Below, one piece after another: positions 7,175-14,554 of a stretch of 26,651 nucleotides of DNA. Within the stretch, counting starts at the first letter, position 1. The number at the start of each line of letters is the position of its first letter. The stretch comes from Legionellales bacterium UBA4759 (GTDB lineage Bacteria; Pseudomonadota; Gammaproteobacteria; Legionellales; Legionellaceae), in the NCBI GenBank assembly GCA_002403515.1, contig DHHZ01000082.1, positions 1 to 26,651 of the forward strand. The letters run 5' to 3'. Below the pieces are notes generated by a model. That model was given only the letters and a program-made list of their open reading frames with translations, had not been told where the DNA came from and did not search any database. The translations under genes were made by a program, and so were the position numbers.

Positions 7175-9871
7175 CGTACTACTGGAAGTGGGTGTTGGTG
7201 GCTCATCTTTTTTTTGTGATGAAAATAGACTTATCAAACTCCAGTTTCTTTTTTTAATAGGGTTTAACACTTGAGCTACGTAGTTAGCTTGTCCGATGGC
7301 ATCAATTTGTTGAAGTAGCGCTTTTTGCTTTTCTGAGTTTAGGGTTTTTGATTCTACAATTTCTTTTCGAAGCAAAGGTAATCGTTCTTGTGCATCATAA
7401 AAAGTTTTTAATTGACGCATTTCTTTATCTTCCCAAAATACTTGAGCTTCATCTGTGGCATCTAGGGCAATGGGTAATCCATTATCTTCTTTGGCCTTTG
7501 CAAAAGAGGTTTCAATAGTAAGTACATCAGTAAGATATTTTTCTTGATATGCTGAAAAGTCTTTCAAATGTGTTTTGAAAAAGCTTTCTTGGGAAGAGTT
7601 ATGAATTAATTGGAATGTTTCTTCATAGTTTTTGGCTATAAGCGTTCTATTCTCAGATATTTTTATATTTGTTTGCACATAACCCCTAGGTAGGGTGTCT
7701 TCTTCTTTTCTAAGTTTTGCCTCAAAATCAAGAGCTTCTTTGATTTTCATGAATGCATATTGGTTTGGGTAGAGTTTTGTTTTTTCTTCCATGGTTTTGC
7801 CTTGAAGAATTTCTTTGAAACGCTGGTAGGCATCATAAATTGTTTCTGTAACAGTTTTAGTCCAAGTTTTACAGGGTTCGTGATAATGATAGAAATGAAT
7901 AGCGTCTCTGAATTGTTGTTTATAAAAATCAGCTTTTGAAAGATTAATAGCCATGTTTTTATCTTTTGATATATCTATCTCGCCAATGTTATCAGGCTCT
8001 TTCAGACCAATAGAATAATTATCAAAATAATTTTTAATTGCAATTTTTGAGTCTTGATAAAGAGCTTTGTGGTCCTCTTTGGCCAATGTACGTGTATATA
8101 AAGTCGTGCTGATAGTTTGATTTGGTTCTTCAGCGCTAGAAACATGTTCAGAATTCATCTCTTGAAATATTTCAAGTTCTTCATCAGATAATTGACTAGT
8201 CATCTCTTGAAATAATTCATGGTGTATCGCAGGTGATAATTGAAACAATTTTTTGGTATCTGTAGCACTATCAATAATAAATTTTTGGCCATTAAAGGTA
8301 ATTTGGTACTGATTACTATCTTGCAAGACTTCTAAATCAAAATGTATGCTTAATTTTTTTGTACCGTTTGGAGAAAAATCATTTGGGTTTTCTCGATAGT
8401 ACAAATAAAATTTATTTGATTCTGGGGTTTCGTCTTTAGCAAAATAAATTTGAGGCCAATTTTCTTTTGGACCTTTATTTTTGGGACTTAAGACATCGAT
8501 ATCAAAGAGTGCTGGTGATGTCCACTGTTTATGTTGACCTTGTGTTCTAAGTCCAAATGATACTGGTAATATCACCTCTTGGGTGGTATTTCTAAGAAAC
8601 TCTTGAAAGTTTTTTTGTAATTCTGTAAAGGTTTGTTTAGTTTGTTTACTTAGGCGTTTTGGGTTGGCATCAAGTCTTGCTGCATCACTATGCCCGCCTC
8701 TTAAATAGTGGTCTTTCACTTTTGTTAATGCGGGGTTTGCAATGATTAATCGACCGCGATGTTGCGGTTTAAAAAAGGGGATGCTTTCATCTAACATGTA
8801 GGTGACATTTAATAGCTTCACATTGCCTGGAATAATAAAGGAGCCATCGTCTTTTCGATGATAGGGGCCAGGAACAGGATCAAGTAAAAACATGTTTACT
8901 TCTATTTGTGGATAACTTTCATAAATTCGGTTTGCTAAACGAATGCAAGCATCAGCTCCTCGACTGTATCCTTTCAAGTTAAGTGTTTTAGGAATGCTGC
9001 CGTCATTTTTATTGATAATATGCGCAATATATTCATCTGCTTCATCGACTAATGCAAGCATTCCTGCACCTGAAACCAATGCAGAAACATTACCCAGGGT
9101 TTCTTTAGATGAATAAAGTTGCTGTTCGGTATTTTTTGAAAAATTGACTAAAAATTCTTGTGCTAATTTTAAACTATTCCATGCACTCCATCCGAATTTT
9201 TGGGCATATACTTTAAATTTTTTTAAAGTATATTGCATGCCAAAATAAGCCAAATAAGAATCCGAAGGATTAGCAGCTGGTTTAGTTATTTTTGTTTTCT
9301 GGTCATTTTCAAAATCGCATTGGTATGTTCCAGGTCTTGGGTCCTTATCTGTTCCTTGACAACCAATCCCGTCAAAAAGACGCATTGCAGTATTTGTGGG
9401 ATATTTTTTTTTCAGAGCGCTTAATTGCTTAGAATATTCTTGTTCTGATAACTCTTTTTCAGATTGTAATGCCCTTAATTGCTCAGAATACACTTGGTCT
9501 GATAATTCTTTTTTTGACACTAATCTTTTTTTTGCCACATTGTAATCATGAATAATTTTCCCTCTTTGAAAATTTTTAGGGTTTTTTGCTAATTTTTTTT
9601 CCCTTATCAATTTTAACTTTTCAAGTGATTGTAGGTGCTTAGATTCTTCCTCAAGATGTTTTCGAGAGATTTCCTCATGCTGATGTTGGAAATTTGACTG
9701 CACATTGCTTTGTTTTTCTTTTAACGCGTTAAGTTCTAATTCGAATTGTTTAAATTTATTTTCTAATTTCTCAAAACCCGTATTCAGGATATTTTTATGC
9801 GTTGTGCGGTGATTGCCACTGCCCAAAAAAGTTAAGTCGATGGTTTCAACAACAGTTTTTTCTTCAGTCAT
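7157..9871 (-). CDS. Large coiled-coil alpha/beta-hydrolase (lipase-like) protein, candidate effector
   Basis: A 904-residue protein with no signal peptide or membrane span. Its core resembles DUF2235/Tle1-type phospholipases: an opening strand TFLGSGNH (14-21), the nucleophile elbow GYSRGA (301-306, Ser303), an acid in FLLDPVPGP (Asp331) and HYLRGGHSDAARL (His394) form a plausible Ser-Asp-His triad. A charged coiled coil (about 33-157) is inserted between the first strand and the strand LFDGIG (165-170) and contains an 18-residue tandem repeat. Residues about 420-870 are unrecognised, mostly polar and helical, ending in a Ser/Thr/Pro-rich tail. There is no ribosome site before the ATG. It has a shorter paralogue at 24396-26417. 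Secretion into a host cell is inferred; the substrate is unknown. Confidence 0.75.
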   Translation of the reverse strand: MTEEKTVVETIDLTFLGSGNHRTTHKNILNTGFEKLENKFKQFELELNALKEKQSNVQSNFQHQHEEISRKHLEEESKHLQSLEKLKLIREKKLAKNPKNFQRGKIIHDYNVAKKRLVSKKELSDQVYSEQLRALQSEKELSEQEYSKQLSALKKKYPTNTAMRLFDGIGCQGTDKDPRPGTYQCDFENDQKTKITKPAANPSDSYLAYFGMQYTLKKFKVYAQKFGWSAWNSLKLAQEFLVNFSKNTEQQLYSSKETLGNVSALVSGAGMLALVDEADEYIAHIINKNDGSIPKTLNLKGYSRGADACIRLANRIYESYPQIEVNMFLLDPVPGPYHRKDDGSFIIPGNVKLLNVTYMLDESIPFFKPQHRGRLIIANPALTKVKDHYLRGGHSDAARLDANPKRLSKQTKQTFTELQKNFQEFLRNTTQEVILPVSFGLRTQGQHKQWTSPALFDIDVLSPKNKGPKENWPQIYFAKDETPESNKFYLYYRENPNDFSPNGTKKLSIHFDLEVLQDSNQYQITFNGQKFIIDSATDTKKLFQLSPAIHHELFQEMTSQLSDEELEIFQEMNSEHVSSAEEPNQTISTTLYTRTLAKEDHKALYQDSKIAIKNYFDNYSIGLKEPDNIGEIDISKDKNMAINLSKADFYKQQFRDAIHFYHYHEPCKTWTKTVTETIYDAYQRFKEILQGKTMEEKTKLYPNQYAFMKIKEALDFEAKLRKEEDTLPRGYVQTNIKISENRTLIAKNYEETFQLIHNSSQESFFKTHLKDFSAYQEKYLTDVLTIETSFAKAKEDNGLPIALDATDEAQVFWEDKEMRQLKTFYDAQERLPLLRKEIVESKTLNSEKQKALLQQIDAIGQANYVAQVLNPIKKRNWSLISLFSSQKKDEPPTPTSSSTLGPTV
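9407..9514 (-). repeat. Two-copy 54-bp in-frame tandem repeat
   Basis: Residues 120-137 and 138-155 of the 904-residue protein are two tandem 18-residue units sharing KELS.Q.YS.QL.AL, with 11 of 18 positions identical. The two 54-base units are clearly similar at the DNA level. The period is compatible with a coiled coil, so unit number could vary between strains. Confidence 0.8.
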
Positions 9872-9899
9872 GATGAATTAAACAATAAGCTTTAGTTAC

Positions 9900-9905
9900 A
9901 TTATA
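9900..9905 (-). promoter_or_regulatory. Candidate -10 element of the large hydrolase gene
   Basis: A perfect TATAAT on the minus strand predicts a transcript start about 22 bases before the ATG. No convincing -35 is present at 16-18 bases; TTGAAC occurs only 8 bases upstream. The short AT-rich leader has no ribosome site. Its context (TCTATAAT) matches that of the paralogous gene. Confidence 0.35.
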
Positions 9906-9984
9906 GACTAATTGTTCAAAAAGATTTCGGCGGATGCTTTTATATTGTGATTTGGTGCGATAAAGAAGTGTATTGCTTTAGAAT

Positions 9985-10008
9985 AAAGGAGGGCATTATC
10001 CCTCCTTT
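9985..10008 (-). terminator. Rho-independent terminator after the cysteine protease gene
   Basis: AAAGGAGGG pairs perfectly with CCCTCCTTT (9 bp) around a six-base loop. On the minus strand the 3' arm ends in a short T-rich stretch, and it lies about 20 bases past the protease stop codon. Confidence 0.75.
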
Positions 10009-10026
10009 TGATAAAAATATAGGGTT

Positions 10027-11025
10027 TTAGTTGTGACGTACACGAATTAAATCATAGGCAAAATTGGCCATGTATTCATAACTCATGTAAAAGTTACCTT
10101 CATCGCCTGCGTCTGTGCCCCAGGAGTTTCTTAATTTAAACAATCCTTGGTGCTGATTACCATGAATATCTGTGGCTATGGCTTTATCATCGTAACCTGT
10201 GATGACCATGGCATGACCACCAAAATCATGGGTATGCATGGCAGAAATAACCTCTGGCGTGACTACCCAGGCATCTAGATTTTTATTAAATTTCCCATAG
10301 GCTCCAGAACCATCTAGAGTGGTGAGTATTACACCAATAGTTACTCTATCCCCATTACTAATGGCTGATTTAATTAATCGAATACGCTCTGCAGGCGTCT
10401 TTTCTCGACGACTATACTCTCTTAAATCAAGGATTTTGGTAAAATTGTAAATGTTAACATGAGGGATTTCCTCGCTGAGCTGATGAAATGCTTCCACAGA
10501 CATTTCATTGGGTGGTATTTCTTCGCTACGAAGAGGATATTCAGTCAGCCCCGCACAACTAGAGTTAACTTGTTTGGTTTTATTGATGATGCCATGGGTA
10601 AGGATTTGATGAATAATTGTTGAATTATGACTGCCATCCCAACCACTTTTTTGATAAGCATTGTTACTGAGGTATTGCCCTAAGGTCAGTAAACACAACT
10701 GGCTGATGTAATCGCCTTTACCAATTAACGCATCAATGGCTGCAGTTACTGCAAAAGTCGCACAACTGCCATGCATGCCTTGATCAAGAACAGGGGTGGC
10801 ATTCATATTAAGCTGAACTGTTGAGGGCTCAAACGAAGATGACTGTAAATACGTCTTGGGTTTTTTTAAATCTTGAGTGATATGGTTAATTGTTTGTGCA
10901 GATATGTTAATCGGTAGAAGTTTGACCCACTTGGTATGATGTGGGGTTTGAATTTCCACAAGTTTTTGAGCGAAAGTTAAATGAGATACACATAATGCGA
11001 GGCTTGATAACAACAACTTTTTCAT
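10027..11025 (-). CDS. Exported papain-like (C1 family) cysteine protease
   Basis: A 332-residue protein with a Sec signal peptide (about 1-19, ending LTFA before QK). The catalytic core follows papain order: oxyanion Gln82 and nucleophile Cys88 in DQGMHGSCATFA, His271 in GGHAMVITGYD, and Asn300 in RNSWGTDAGDEG. Residues 20-75 could be a short propeptide. It therefore should hydrolyse peptide bonds in the periplasm or outside the cell. AAGGAAA precedes the ATG at a normal distance, and an extended -10 (11059-11067) lies in the short gap after the transferase gene. C1 proteases of this layout occur in host-associated gammaproteobacteria; the substrate cannot be inferred. An alternative role in cell-surface processing is possible. 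Confidence 0.88.
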   Translation of the reverse strand: MKKLLLSSLALCVSHLTFAQKLVEIQTPHHTKWVKLLPINISAQTINHITQDLKKPKTYLQSSSFEPSTVQLNMNATPVLDQGMHGSCATFAVTAAIDALIGKGDYISQLCLLTLGQYLSNNAYQKSGWDGSHNSTIIHQILTHGIINKTKQVNSSCAGLTEYPLRSEEIPPNEMSVEAFHQLSEEIPHVNIYNFTKILDLREYSRREKTPAERIRLIKSAISNGDRVTIGVILTTLDGSGAYGKFNKNLDAWVVTPEVISAMHTHDFGGHAMVITGYDDKAIATDIHGNQHQGLFKLRNSWGTDAGDEGNFYMSYEYMANFAYDLIRVRHN

Positions 11026-11045
11026 AATTAATTTCCTTATTTTGA

Positions 11046-11067
11046 AAAATGCATTTGCATTTTAACA
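11046..11067 (-). promoter_or_regulatory. Extended -10 overlapped by an inverted repeat
   Basis: On the minus strand TGT-TAAAAT (11059-11067) is an extended -10 for the protease gene. It is overlapped by the inverted repeat AAAATGC-ATTT-GCATTTT (11046-11063), which covers the -10 and the predicted start. The repeat could be an operator, or a weak AT-rich terminator for the upstream transferase, since T residues follow its 3' arm. Confidence 0.4.
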
Positions 11068-11071
11068 AATT

Positions 11072-11785
11072 TTAAGAGCCCAAGTGATAGAATTTTAAAA
11101 AAAATTGTTGATGAGGATGACAAATCGCACCACTATAGCCAAGTTGTGGGGTAAATCGTGTGGTATGCCAAGGCTCTTCTATCAAACTCACCGATTGAGG
11201 TAAAGCTGGTACAGTAAAAGTTTTTGTTGGGTAAGATAAACCCATACCACAGGCTTTAATAAAAGCCTCTTTTTGGCTCCAAATATTAAAAAAACTTAAG
11301 TTTTTTAAGTAATGCGGGCTATTTTTTAAAGCTTGAATTTCAGGTGGTGAAAATAATAGTTCAGCAATATCTTCGTGTGGGCTTGATTTTTGAATTTCTA
11401 AATCTATCCCGATGGGGGTTTTATCAGCGATGCCTAATAATACGAAATCTCCAGAATGGCTTAAATTAAATTCCAATCCGAAAGCATCGAAAAGACTTGG
11501 TTTTCCATGTGCATTTTCAATGAAATCGAGATTTTTCGGGGAGATATTTTTGAGATACTTTGATAAAACAAGTTTAACAAAAGCGCGAGCATGAATGAAT
11601 CTTTGTTGATGTATCGGTTGATAAAAATCATATGCACGTTTTTTTTCTTTATCATTGAGTAAGTTTTTTGCATCAGGAAAAAAGGTATTGAGATTAAATT
11701 TCCAGATATCGATATGATTGGGAACAATTTGAAATTCGAGTTGTGAAAATTTTTTTAGTGAATATATGGTCCATGTTGGATACAT
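11072..11785 (-). CDS. Sfp-type 4'-phosphopantetheinyl transferase
   Basis: This enzyme moves the phosphopantetheine arm of CoA onto a serine of acyl or peptidyl carrier proteins. The 237-residue length and motifs are those of the Sfp/EntD family rather than the short AcpS: HGKPSL (93-98), FNLSHSG (106-112), the magnesium-binding GIDLE (126-130) and WSQKEAFIKACG (169-180). AGAGGT precedes the ATG. It diverges from coaD, which makes the penultimate CoA intermediate. No polyketide, peptide synthetase or carrier-protein gene is in the window, so the target is unknown; it might be the fatty-acid carrier if AcpS is absent, or a distant natural-product system. Confidence 0.9.
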   Translation of the reverse strand: MYPTWTIYSLKKFSQLEFQIVPNHIDIWKFNLNTFFPDAKNLLNDKEKKRAYDFYQPIHQQRFIHARAFVKLVLSKYLKNISPKNLDFIENAHGKPSLFDAFGLEFNLSHSGDFVLLGIADKTPIGIDLEIQKSSPHEDIAELLFSPPEIQALKNSPHYLKNLSFFNIWSQKEAFIKACGMGLSYPTKTFTVPALPQSVSLIEEPWHTTRFTPQLGYSGAICHPHQQFFLKFYHLGS

Positions 11786-11892
11786 GATTGACCTCTTGAT
11801 TATTGCATCATTTCATCTTAAATCAGCTATGGTGATTAAACAACAGCCCTGACCTGATACATTCAATGGATGATTGGTGTTTTTTTTTAAGT

Positions 11893-11898
11893 TATACT
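11893..11898 (+). promoter_or_regulatory. Possible -10 of coaD
   Basis: TATACT lies about 33 bases before the coaD ATG. A TTGGTG upstream is only 13 bases away, too close for a standard -35, so this is a weak call. Confidence 0.25.
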
Positions 11899-11931
11899 AA
11901 TTTTTTAATTTTATGAAAGGTTCTTTAGGGT

Positions 11932-12399
11932 ATGAAAAAAGTGGTTTTTTCAGGTGTTTTTGATCCAGTCACATTCGGGCATGTCAATTTGATTGAGCGA
12001 GCTTCTAAACTATTTCCCGAAGTCATTGTCGCTGTGGCGGAATCTTCATCCAAAGAACCCATGTGGAATATTGCTCAAAGAACACAGTTGATGCAAGTTG
12101 CTATTGAACACATCACCAATGTGAAAGTGCGTTCTTTTTCAGGCTTATTGGTCGATTTTTTAAAATCGCAAAAAGCCACAACTATTATTCGGGGGGTTCG
12201 CTCGGTAGTGGATTGGGGTTATGAAGTTGAGATGGCGGAAGTCAATAAGCGTTTGATGCCAGATGTTGAGACACTTTTTTTATCCGCTCAAGAAAATATG
12301 TCTTCAACATATGTGCGGCAAATATGGCAGTTGGGTGGCGATGTGAGTTCCTTGGTACCTTCTAAAACCTTAGAACTCATGAAAAAATTTAGTGCCTGA
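11932..12399 (+). CDS. coaD: Phosphopantetheine adenylyltransferase CoaD
   Basis: CoaD transfers AMP from ATP to 4'-phosphopantetheine, giving dephospho-CoA in the fourth step of CoA synthesis. The 155-residue cytosolic protein has the nucleotidyltransferase motif TFGH (14-17) after GVFDPV, a lysine at 41, IRGVRSVVDW (86-95) and SSTYVR (124-129), all typical of the bacterial hexameric enzyme. Length matches the family. It diverges from the phosphopantetheinyl transferase gene across a 146-base gap and its last 11 bases overlap the convergent acyltransferase gene. The neighbourhood links CoA synthesis with carrier-protein activation and acyl-lipid synthesis. Confidence 0.97.
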   Translation: MKKVVFSGVFDPVTFGHVNLIERASKLFPEVIVAVAESSSKEPMWNIAQRTQLMQVAIEHITNVKVRSFSGLLVDFLKSQKATTIIRGVRSVVDWGYEVEMAEVNKRLMPDVETLFLSAQENMSSTYVRQIWQLGGDVSSLVPSKTLELMKKFSA

Positions 12400-13129
12400 T
12401 GGGTTCATCTAACATATTTTGCATGGTGTTTTGTACCAAGGCGATGAGTTCATCTTTTTGTTCTAAAGCATATTGGCTGGCATCTATTGGCTGGCCAATA
12501 ATTACATAAACCTCTTGATTTAATGAGAATTCAAGACTTTTTGCAGGCAATATCTGATTCGCACCACGAATCACAATTGGAATGATGACTGCTTGCGCTT
12601 GAATGGCGGTGATGAAGCCGCCTTTTTTTAACTTTGCCAATTTCCCGTCTTTGGAACGAGTTCCTTCGGGTGCTAGCCACATGACGATGTCATCGCAAAG
12701 CATTTCTCTGACTTTTTGCATGTCTTGGATAGCTTGTTGGCGATTGTGTCTATCAACAAAAGGAAAGCCTGATACCTCCATACTTTTACCCATGAAAGGA
12801 ATTTTTTTCATTTCTTTTTTGGCCAACATCCGAATCGTTAAATTGGGAAAAGCTGCATAGATCAATGGAATATCATAAAGACTTGAGTGATTAGACATCA
12901 GCAGTGTTGGTTGACCATGAATAGGCTTTACATTTTGAGGATTGATGACATGTATCTTGGCTTTGACATAACCCAATATTTCCTTAGACCAGCTTTGAAT
13001 CAGTTTATCCAACCACTCTCGACTGATGGTGCCTTTATACCCTTGATAAATAGTCGTACATGAAATTTTTAGAACCGAATAAACGGATTGAATAATAATT
13101 TTGGTGGTTTGTAAAAAATTGGTTCGCAT
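12389..13129 (-). CDS. plsC: PlsC-type 1-acyl-glycerol-3-phosphate acyltransferase
   Basis: This membrane-associated acyltransferase should convert lysophosphatidic acid to phosphatidic acid. The 246-residue protein has the family blocks in order: NHSSLYD (catalytic His81 and Asp86), KKEM with IPFMG (104-114), FVDR (124-127) and EGTRS (155-159), then the late block IIPIVIRG (about 182-189). A hydrophobic stretch at the N-terminus (about 7-30) could anchor it. No strong ribosome site precedes the ATG, but the next in-frame ATG is too far inside. It overlaps coaD tail to tail by 11 bases and diverges from the desaturase gene. A specialised lyso-lipid acyltransferase of the same family is the main alternative. 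Confidence 0.9.
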   Translation of the reverse strand: MRTNFLQTTKIIIQSVYSVLKISCTTIYQGYKGTISREWLDKLIQSWSKEILGYVKAKIHVINPQNVKPIHGQPTLLMSNHSSLYDIPLIYAAFPNLTIRMLAKKEMKKIPFMGKSMEVSGFPFVDRHNRQQAIQDMQKVREMLCDDIVMWLAPEGTRSKDGKLAKLKKGGFITAIQAQAVIIPIVIRGANQILPAKSLEFSLNQEVYVIIGQPIDASQYALEQKDELIALVQNTMQNMLDEPIRH

Positions 13130-13166
13130 GTTAAAAATCGACTTAATAGTGGAAATCTGTAGCTTA

Positions 13167-13195
13167 ATTATAAAAATGTTAGGTGATTATTGCAA
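13167..13195 (-). promoter_or_regulatory. Promoter of the acyltransferase gene
   Basis: On the minus strand TTGCAA (13190-13195) is followed after exactly 17 bases by a perfect TATAAT (13167-13172). This is a near-ideal sigma-70 promoter and lies about 38 bases before the start codon. Confidence 0.65.
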
Positions 13196-13201
13196 TTTTT
13201 T

Positions 13202-13231
13202 TTGCAAAATTTGTAGAAAATGTGATACGAT
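13202..13231 (+). promoter_or_regulatory. Promoter of the desaturase gene
   Basis: TTGCAA (13202-13207), an 18-base spacer and TGA-TACGAT (13223-13231) form a promoter with an extended -10. Its -35 lies six bases from the -35 of the divergent acyltransferase promoter, and both -35 hexamers are the same self-complementary TTGCAA. Confidence 0.55.
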
Positions 13232-13263
13232 AGACCTTCCTTTGTTCTGCCGTAAAGGTTTTT

Positions 13264-14451
13264 ATGTTATTTGGTTTATCTCAGTTGTCTTGGCGTGGTG
13301 ATTTAATTGCTCTTCTTGTCATGACTCAAATTACAATTGCTGCTGTAACAATTTACTTACATCGTTATCAAACGCACCGTGCTTTGACATTGCATCCGGT
13401 GATCAGTCATTTTTTCCGTTTATGGTTATGGTTAACCACAGGTATGGTGACTAAAGATTGGGTATCGATTCATCGAAAACATCATGCATATTCAGACAAT
13501 GATGGTGACCCACATAGTCCACGTGTTTATGGTTTAAAAAAAGTATTTTTTGAAGGTGCTGAATTGTATCGTGAAGCGCGTAAAGATCGAGAAATGATTG
13601 AGCGTTATGGTCATGGTACTCCAGACGATTGGATTGAACGTCATGTTTATTCTAAGCATTCTGCTAAAGGTATTATTTTAATGTTATTGATTGATTTGCT
13701 GGCTTTTGGTTTACCTGGCTTATCAATTTGGGCTGTTCAAATGATGTGGATTCCCTTATGGGCCGCAGGTGTGATTAATGGTATTGGTCATGCATGGGGA
13801 TATCGCAATTTTGAATGCTTAGATGCTGCACGCAATGTATTTCCTTGGGGTTTTTGGATTGGCGGCGAAGAGCTGCACAACAACCACCATACTTTTGCAT
13901 CATCGGCTAAGTTTTCGCTCAAGTGGTGGGAATTTGATATTGGTTGGATGTATATCCGTACCCTGCAATTTTTGGGCTTGGCAAAAGTGAAAAAATTACC
14001 ACCGCAATTGGTGCGTCAAAAAAATCATCAAAAAATTGACATTGAAACTGTGAAGGCAGTTGTTGGCCATCGTTTTCAAGTGCTTGCACATTATTACCAC
14101 CAAGTGGTGAAGCCCATGTTAAAGCAAATGAAAAAAGAAGGTTTGTTTAAAGGTCAAAATAAAGTTTACTTCAGTCGTGCAAAAGTACTTTTTAAACGAC
14201 AAGAAACTTTGATGACAGAACACAGCCAAAACGCATTTGCAGATTTGGTTGAGCGTTTTGATAAATTAAAGATGGTTTATCAGTATCGACAAAACCTTCA
14301 AAATATTTGGTTGAAAACTGCCAATAGCCAGAAAGAGTTGGTTGAAAGTTTACAGCTATGGTGTAAACAGGCTGAGGAATCTGGTATCGAATTTTTAAAA
14401 GATTTTTCTAAAACCATTCAGAGTTATCAATTGTCGATGCCGACAGTTTAA
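13264..14451 (+). CDS. Membrane fatty acid (acyl-CoA type delta-9) desaturase
   Basis: This integral membrane di-iron desaturase should introduce a double bond into acyl chains. The three histidine boxes are clear: HRYQTH (33-38), HRKHH (70-74) and HNNHH (205-209), with the extra ligand His176 in NGIGHAWGYRNFE. Hydrophobic segments lie at about 14-32, 47-62, 136-154 and 156-174. The C-terminal 150 residues are charged and helical beyond the catalytic core; a tail of this kind is plausible in proteobacterial members and its role is unclear. AAAGG precedes the ATG. The gene diverges from the acyltransferase across 134 bases, so the two may be jointly tuned to adjust membrane fluidity. A terminator follows 10 bases after the stop. 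Confidence 0.92.
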   Translation: MLFGLSQLSWRGDLIALLVMTQITIAAVTIYLHRYQTHRALTLHPVISHFFRLWLWLTTGMVTKDWVSIHRKHHAYSDNDGDPHSPRVYGLKKVFFEGAELYREARKDREMIERYGHGTPDDWIERHVYSKHSAKGIILMLLIDLLAFGLPGLSIWAVQMMWIPLWAAGVINGIGHAWGYRNFECLDAARNVFPWGFWIGGEELHNNHHTFASSAKFSLKWWEFDIGWMYIRTLQFLGLAKVKKLPPQLVRQKNHQKIDIETVKAVVGHRFQVLAHYYHQVVKPMLKQMKKEGLFKGQNKVYFSRAKVLFKRQETLMTEHSQNAFADLVERFDKLKMVYQYRQNLQNIWLKTANSQKELVESLQLWCKQAEESGIEFLKDFSKTIQSYQLSMPTV

Positions 14452-14460
14452 TCAAATTCA

Positions 14461-14487
14461 AAACCAGGTTTATCCTGGTTTTTTTTT
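14461..14487 (+). terminator. Rho-independent terminator after the desaturase gene
   Basis: AAACCAGG pairs with CCTGGTTT around the loop TTTAT, followed by an unbroken run of nine T residues (14479-14487). Confidence 0.92.
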
Positions 14488-14489
14488 AC

Positions 14490-14518
14490 TTGAGCGCTTT
14501 TTCTATTTTGTGTAATAT
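14490..14518 (+). promoter_or_regulatory. Candidate promoter of the small exported protein / smc block
   Basis: TTGAGC (14490-14495) and TAATAT (14513-14518) are separated by 17 bases, directly after the desaturase terminator. The -10 matches the consensus at four of six positions. Confidence 0.45.
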
Positions 14519-14554
14519 CTTTAAGTTATAAAATAATAAAAATAGGGAAAGTTT

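Noticed and set aside
7157..9871. A type VI secretion (Tle1) effector locus
   Set aside because: The hydrolase motifs are similar, but there is no VgrG, PAAR, immunity gene or T6SS component nearby.
9872..9960. PmrA-like tandem CTTAA boxes upstream of the hydrolase genes
   Set aside because: I looked for the Legionella-type paired motif before both genes and found only scattered TTAA, with no correct spacing.
13101..13301. A 66-codon plus-strand frame between plsC and the desaturase gene
   Set aside because: It begins inside plsC on the other strand, crosses both divergent promoters and enters the desaturase gene in another frame.
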